Shown here piece by piece: positions 11,740-14,775 of a stretch of DNA of 14,775 nt (the first letter of the stretch is position 1; each line of letters opens with the position of its first letter). This DNA comes from an uncultured Oscillibacter sp. (GTDB taxonomy: Bacteria; Bacillota; Clostridia; Oscillospirales; Oscillospiraceae). The notes below the pieces were generated by a model that made no database searches, was not told where the DNA came from, and worked only from the letters and a program-made list of their open reading frames with translations. A program made the position numbers and the translations under genes. Location: assembly GCA_910585165.1 (NCBI GenBank), contig CAJUBX010000060.1, forward strand, positions 1-14,775, in the 5' to 3' direction.

Positions 11740-14161
11740 AGGGCTTTACAATCAGGTTTACCAGGCGGTTCTTGACGAAGATGGTCTTGACCACCCGCAT
11801 GCCCGCCGTGGCCTTCTGCACCTTCTCCACCGCCATGGCGGCGTCCACCACCGCCTGCTCTCCGCTGTCCGTAGGCAGGGTGACGGTGCCTTTCAGCTTG
11901 CCGTTGACCTGGACGGCGAAGTCCACCGAGGAGGCCACGGTCTTGCTCTCGTCGTAGACCGGCCACTGGCTCTGGCAGCACATCTTCCCCGTCCCGGCGG
12001 CGAAGCCGAAGCGCTCCCACAGCTCCTCCGTAATATGGGGGGCGAAGGGGTTCAGAAGCTGAATCAGCGTCTTCATGTCCCCCTTGGTCACGCCGTTGGC
12101 GGTCAGCTCGTTCACAGCCGTCATCATGGCCGCGATGGCGGTGTTCATTTTCAGGCTGTCGATATCCCCCGTGACCTTCTTGATGGTCCGGTGGAGAATG
12201 GCCTCATTCTTGGCGCTGGGGTTCGGGTCGTCCTTGGCGCTTTCCGCCAGGTTCCACACCCGGTCCAAAAAGCGCTTGGAGCCCTTGACGGCCTCGGTGG
12301 ACCAGATGGCCGCCTGCTCGAAGTCGCCCACGAACATGATATAGAGCCGCATGGTGTCCGCGCCGTACTGGGCCACGATGTCGTTGGGGTTCACCACGTT
12401 GCCCCGGGACTTGGACATCTTCTCGCCGCCTTCGCCCAGGATCATGCCGTGGCTGGTGCGCTTGGCGTAGGGCTCCTTGGTGGGCACCACCCCGATGTCA
12501 TAGAGGAACTTGTGCCAGAAGCGGGAGTAGAGCAGGTGGAGCGTGGTGTGCTCCATGCCGCCGTTGTACCAGTCCACGGGAGACCAGTAATCCAGGGCCT
12601 CCTTGGAGGCCAACGCCTTGTCGTTGTGGGGGTCCATATACCGCAGGAAATACCAGCTGGAGCCCGCCCACTGGGGCATGGTGTCCGTCTCCCGCTGGGC
12701 GGGGCCGCCGCACTTCGGGCAGGTGGTGTTCACCCAGTCGGTCATTTTCGCCAGGGGGCTCTCGCCGGTGTCCGTCACCTCGTAGCTCTCCACCTCGGGA
12801 AGAAGCAGGGGAAGCTCCGACTCCGGCAGGGGGACCCAGCCGCACTTGGGGCAGTTCACCAGGGGAATCGGCTCGCCCCAGTAGCGCTGGCGGGAGAACA
12901 CCCAGTCCCGGAGCTTGAAGTTGGTCTTGGGCCGGCCATAGCCCTCCTTGGTGACGTGCTCCTTCATGGCGGGAATGGCTTCCTTCACGGTCATCCCGTC
13001 CAGGAAGCCGGAGTTGACCATGACGCCCGTGTCGTCCTTGAGGACGAACGCCTCCTTGGTGATATCGCCGCCCTTGACCACTTCGATAATCGGCAGGCCG
13101 AAGGCCGTGGCAAAGTCCCAGTCCCGCTGGTCATGGCCGGGCACGCCCATGACGATGCCCGTGCCGTAGCCCATCAGCACGTAGTCGGAGACAAACAGGG
13201 GAACGCGCTTGCCGTTGGCGGGGTTGACGGCCTCGATGCCCTGGAGGCGCACGCCGGTCTTTTCCTTGTTCAGCTCCCCCCGCTCAAAGTCGGATTTCCG
13301 GGCGGCCTCCGCCTGGTAGGCCGCCACCTCGTCCCAGTTCTGGATCTGGTCCTTCCACTGCTCCAGGAAGGGGTGCTCCGGGGAGATGACCATGTAGGTC
13401 ACGCCGAAAAGGGTGTCGCACCGGGTGGTGTAGACCGTCAGCTTGTCGCCGTTGGTGGCGGTGAAGTCCACCTCCGTGCCCTCGGACCGGCCGATCCAGT
13501 TGCGCTGCTGGATTTTGACCCGGTTGATAAAGTCCACGTCGTCCAGATCGTCGATGAGCCGGTCGGCGTACTTGGTGATGGCCAGCATCCACTGGGATTT
13601 CTCCTTGCGGATGACCTCGCCGCCGCAGCGCTCGCAGACGCCCTCCACCACTTCCTCGTTGGCCAGGACGATTTTGCAGCTGGTGCACCAGTTCACGGGC
13701 ATGGAGGCTTTATAGGCCAGGCCCTTTTTGAACATCTGGAGGAAAATCCACTGGGTCCACTTGTAGTAGTCCGGGTCGGTGGTGTTGACCTCCCGGTCCC
13801 AGTCGAAGGAGTAGCCCAGCATCCGGAGCTGCTTGCGGAAGTTCTCCACGTTGTCGTGGGTGACCTTGGCGGGGTGGATGTGGTTTTTCACGGCGTAGTT
13901 TTCCGTGGGCAGGCCGAAGGCGTCGTAGCCGATGGGGAAGAGGACGTTGAAGCCCTGCATCCGCTTCTTGCGGCAGATGATGTCCATGGCGGTGAAGGGC
14001 CGGGCGTGGCCCACGTGGAGCCCCTGGCCGGAGGGGTAGGGGAACTCGATGAGGCCGAAGAACTTCTCCCGGCCCATGTCGCCGTTGACGGCGGTGAAGG
14101 GCTTTTCCTCCAGCCACTTTTGCTGCCACTTTTTCTCAATGGCGGTAAAATCGTATTTCAT
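11738..14161 (-). CDS. leuS: Leucyl-tRNA synthetase
   Basis: LeuS attaches leucine to tRNA-Leu and hydrolyses mischarged products. The 807-residue length fits bacterial LeuS. Signatures in order: PYPSGQGLHVGH with the class I HIGH motif as HVGH (49-52); a Cys4 zinc-ribbon-like segment NWCTSCK...VCERCGG; the editing-domain threonine-rich segment TTRCDTLFGVTYMV and GTGIVMGVPGHDQRDWDF with its conserved Asp; a second Cys pair set CPKCGW and TTCPKCGG; MPQWAGSSWYFLRYMDP; and KMSKSRGN (KMSKS at residues 581-585, bases 12421-12407). AAGGAGA lies seven to eight bases before ATG 14161. It is the second gene of a T-box-led unit, 44 bases downstream of the DUF2500 gene. Confidence 0.98.
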   Translation of the reverse strand: MKYDFTAIEKKWQQKWLEEKPFTAVNGDMGREKFFGLIEFPYPSGQGLHVGHARPFTAMDIICRKKRMQGFNVLFPIGYDAFGLPTENYAVKNHIHPAKVTHDNVENFRKQLRMLGYSFDWDREVNTTDPDYYKWTQWIFLQMFKKGLAYKASMPVNWCTSCKIVLANEEVVEGVCERCGGEVIRKEKSQWMLAITKYADRLIDDLDDVDFINRVKIQQRNWIGRSEGTEVDFTATNGDKLTVYTTRCDTLFGVTYMVISPEHPFLEQWKDQIQNWDEVAAYQAEAARKSDFERGELNKEKTGVRLQGIEAVNPANGKRVPLFVSDYVLMGYGTGIVMGVPGHDQRDWDFATAFGLPIIEVVKGGDITKEAFVLKDDTGVMVNSGFLDGMTVKEAIPAMKEHVTKEGYGRPKTNFKLRDWVFSRQRYWGEPIPLVNCPKCGWVPLPESELPLLLPEVESYEVTDTGESPLAKMTDWVNTTCPKCGGPAQRETDTMPQWAGSSWYFLRYMDPHNDKALASKEALDYWSPVDWYNGGMEHTTLHLLYSRFWHKFLYDIGVVPTKEPYAKRTSHGMILGEGGEKMSKSRGNVVNPNDIVAQYGADTMRLYIMFVGDFEQAAIWSTEAVKGSKRFLDRVWNLAESAKDDPNPSAKNEAILHRTIKKVTGDIDSLKMNTAIAAMMTAVNELTANGVTKGDMKTLIQLLNPFAPHITEELWERFGFAAGTGKMCCQSQWPVYDESKTVASSVDFAVQVNGKLKGTVTLPTDSGEQAVVDAAMAVEKVQKATAGMRVVKTIFVKNRLVNLIVKP

Positions 14162-14205
14162 GCGTCTTCTCCTTTATCCTTTGAAAATGAAAGCTCACTG
14201 TCTGG

Positions 14206-14580
14206 TCAGGCCCGCTCGAAGCCCAGATACCGGGTGCCCTGGAAGGTCAAATTTCCCTGGTCCCCCTCCACCAGCATCCCGTACTCCGGGCCGCTGACGG
14301 AAAGCTCCATCCGGTCCCCGCTCTCCACCTGGAAGGTGGCGTAGTAAGAGGTGTGGGAATGGCTCATATTGTTGGCTCCCCGGTGGTGGGAAACCTCCGT
14401 CCGCTTGGCGGCCACTTGGGCGGAAACCGTCAGCCGGGGGGAGGCGTTGTTTTTGTTCCAGGTCTTCACGCCCCGGACTGCGGACACGAGGAAGGTTCCG
14501 ATTACGATGACAAATACCGTGATGAACAGAAATGGGAAAATGGAAAAAATCAGGTCGAATCCGCCCATGCCAAAGCCCAT
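14206..14580 (-). CDS. DUF2500-family membrane protein
   Basis: A 124-residue protein with one strong N-terminal membrane segment (about residues 9-32, FDLIFSIFPFLFITVFVIVI and on) after a Gly/Met-rich start. Its cytoplasmic or extracytoplasmic domain matches the DUF2500 pattern: RGVKTWNKNNASPRLTVSAQ, AKRTEVSHHRG, YYATFQVESGDRMELSVSG, EYGMLVEGDQGNLTFQGTRY, LGFERA. No function is established for DUF2500. ATG 14580 is chosen because AGGAG lies seven bases upstream; the open frame extending to 14652 runs through the T-box terminator and cannot be coding. It lies directly between the T-box and leuS, so its expression should depend on the same tRNA-sensing switch. Confidence 0.87.
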   Translation of the reverse strand: MGFGMGGFDLIFSIFPFLFITVFVIVIGTFLVSAVRGVKTWNKNNASPRLTVSAQVAAKRTEVSHHRGANNMSHSHTSYYATFQVESGDRMELSVSGPEYGMLVEGDQGNLTFQGTRYLGFERA

Positions 14581-14596
14581 GCTCTCTCTCCTCTCC

Positions 14597-14634
14597 AAAA
14601 TACGAACGCCCCCAGCCGAAGCGGCCAGGGGCGT
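14597..14634 (-). terminator. T-box terminator hairpin
   Basis: On the minus strand ACGCCCC (14634-14628) pairs with GGGGCGT (14612-14606), and an inner GCC (14625-14623) with GGC (14617-14615). TTCGTATTTT follows, ending at 14597. Its 5' arm is also the 3' arm of the antiterminator, giving the expected either/or switch. Confidence 0.85.
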
Positions 14635-14775
14635 GCTCTCACGCGGTACCACCCTGTTCAGCCGCCACAGGCGGCCCTTTCGGCCCTCTAACGGGGGCGA
14701 GGCCGTCCCGCCCTACCTTATCGGGCGGGAGACTCCGGGACCAGTCATGCACAGGGGCTCCCCCGCCGGCTCGCA
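14597..14775 (-). ncRNA. T-box leader of the DUF2500-leuS operon (5' end outside window)
   Basis: The minus strand carries the hallmark AGGGTGGTACCGCG at 14655-14642. Just upstream is a stem III-like hairpin GCCGCC-TGT-GGCGGC (14675-14661). Downstream, GCGTG (14644-14640) pairs with CACGC (14635-14631) to form the antiterminator, which competes with the terminator above. Another hairpin CCCGCCC/GGGCGGG spans 14729-14707. Stem I runs off the window, so the specifier codon cannot be read with confidence; leucine is inferred from leuS downstream. When uncharged tRNA binds, the antiterminator should form and the operon be transcribed. Confidence 0.93.

Noticed and set aside
11579..14344. A 921-residue plus-strand ORF opposite leuS
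   Set aside because: It is an open antisense frame created by GC-rich codon usage. It is His/Gly/Val/Leu-rich, without domain pattern, and lies across a confident leuS and the DUF2500 gene.
14690..14760. Reading a CTC leucine specifier codon in the T-box
   Set aside because: CTC triplets occur more than once here, but stem I is cut by the window edge, so its specifier loop cannot be placed.

Overview
The window reads as chromosomal DNA of a GC-rich Clostridia, most like the gut Oscillospiraceae (inference). The evidence is a canonical T-box leader ahead of leuS, strong GGAGG ribosome sites, a WalJ/RlmH gene pair, a GtrA/GtrB/GtrII glycosylation cluster, and GC-rich coding sequence (42 of 60 bases at 10381-10440 by hand count). 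No phage, CRISPR or transposase gene is visible.

Layout, left to right. (1) 1-1217: murA, cut by the window edge, closed by a strong hairpin terminator. (2) 1291-3216: a four-gene overlapping plus-strand unit: TfoX C-terminal-like protein, YjbR/MmcQ-like protein, WalJ-type metallo-beta-lactamase-fold protein and rlmH. (3) 3251-7791: a new promoter, a ~120 nt leader with interleaved inverted repeats, then gtrA, a GT2 glycosyltransferase (gtrB-like) and two tandem GtrII-type membrane proteins. The second has lost 70 internal residues in frame. (4) 7901-9268: minus-strand tRNA-Ser(CGA) with its own promoter and a hairpin trailer, and a THUMP-domain RNA methyltransferase starting at TTG, with its own promoter. 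(5) 9342-10849: NfeD and SPFH/stomatin-like genes with an extended -10 promoter and a 21-bp-stem terminator. (6) 10842-11594: a visibly AT-rich insert carrying one unrecognised minus-strand ORF. It is bounded by 24-bp imperfect inverted repeats and, just outside them, 9-bp direct repeats. (7) 11595-11739: densely palindromic DNA running into the leuS stop codon. (8) 11738-14775: minus-strand T-box, DUF2500 membrane protein, leuS.

How the parts work together. Most of the window is housekeeping: peptidoglycan precursor synthesis, rRNA modification, leucyl-tRNA charging and a Ser tRNA. The gtr cluster probably moves a lipid-linked sugar across the membrane (GtrB loads it, GtrA flips it, GtrII-type proteins transfer it to a surface polymer). 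NfeD and SPFH form a known membrane-microdomain pair. The parts most worth a second look are the inverted-repeat-bounded orphan gene, the shortened GtrII paralogue with a near-identical 5' block shared with its neighbour, the gtr leader, and the placement of a DUF2500 gene inside a T-box-controlled leuS operon.
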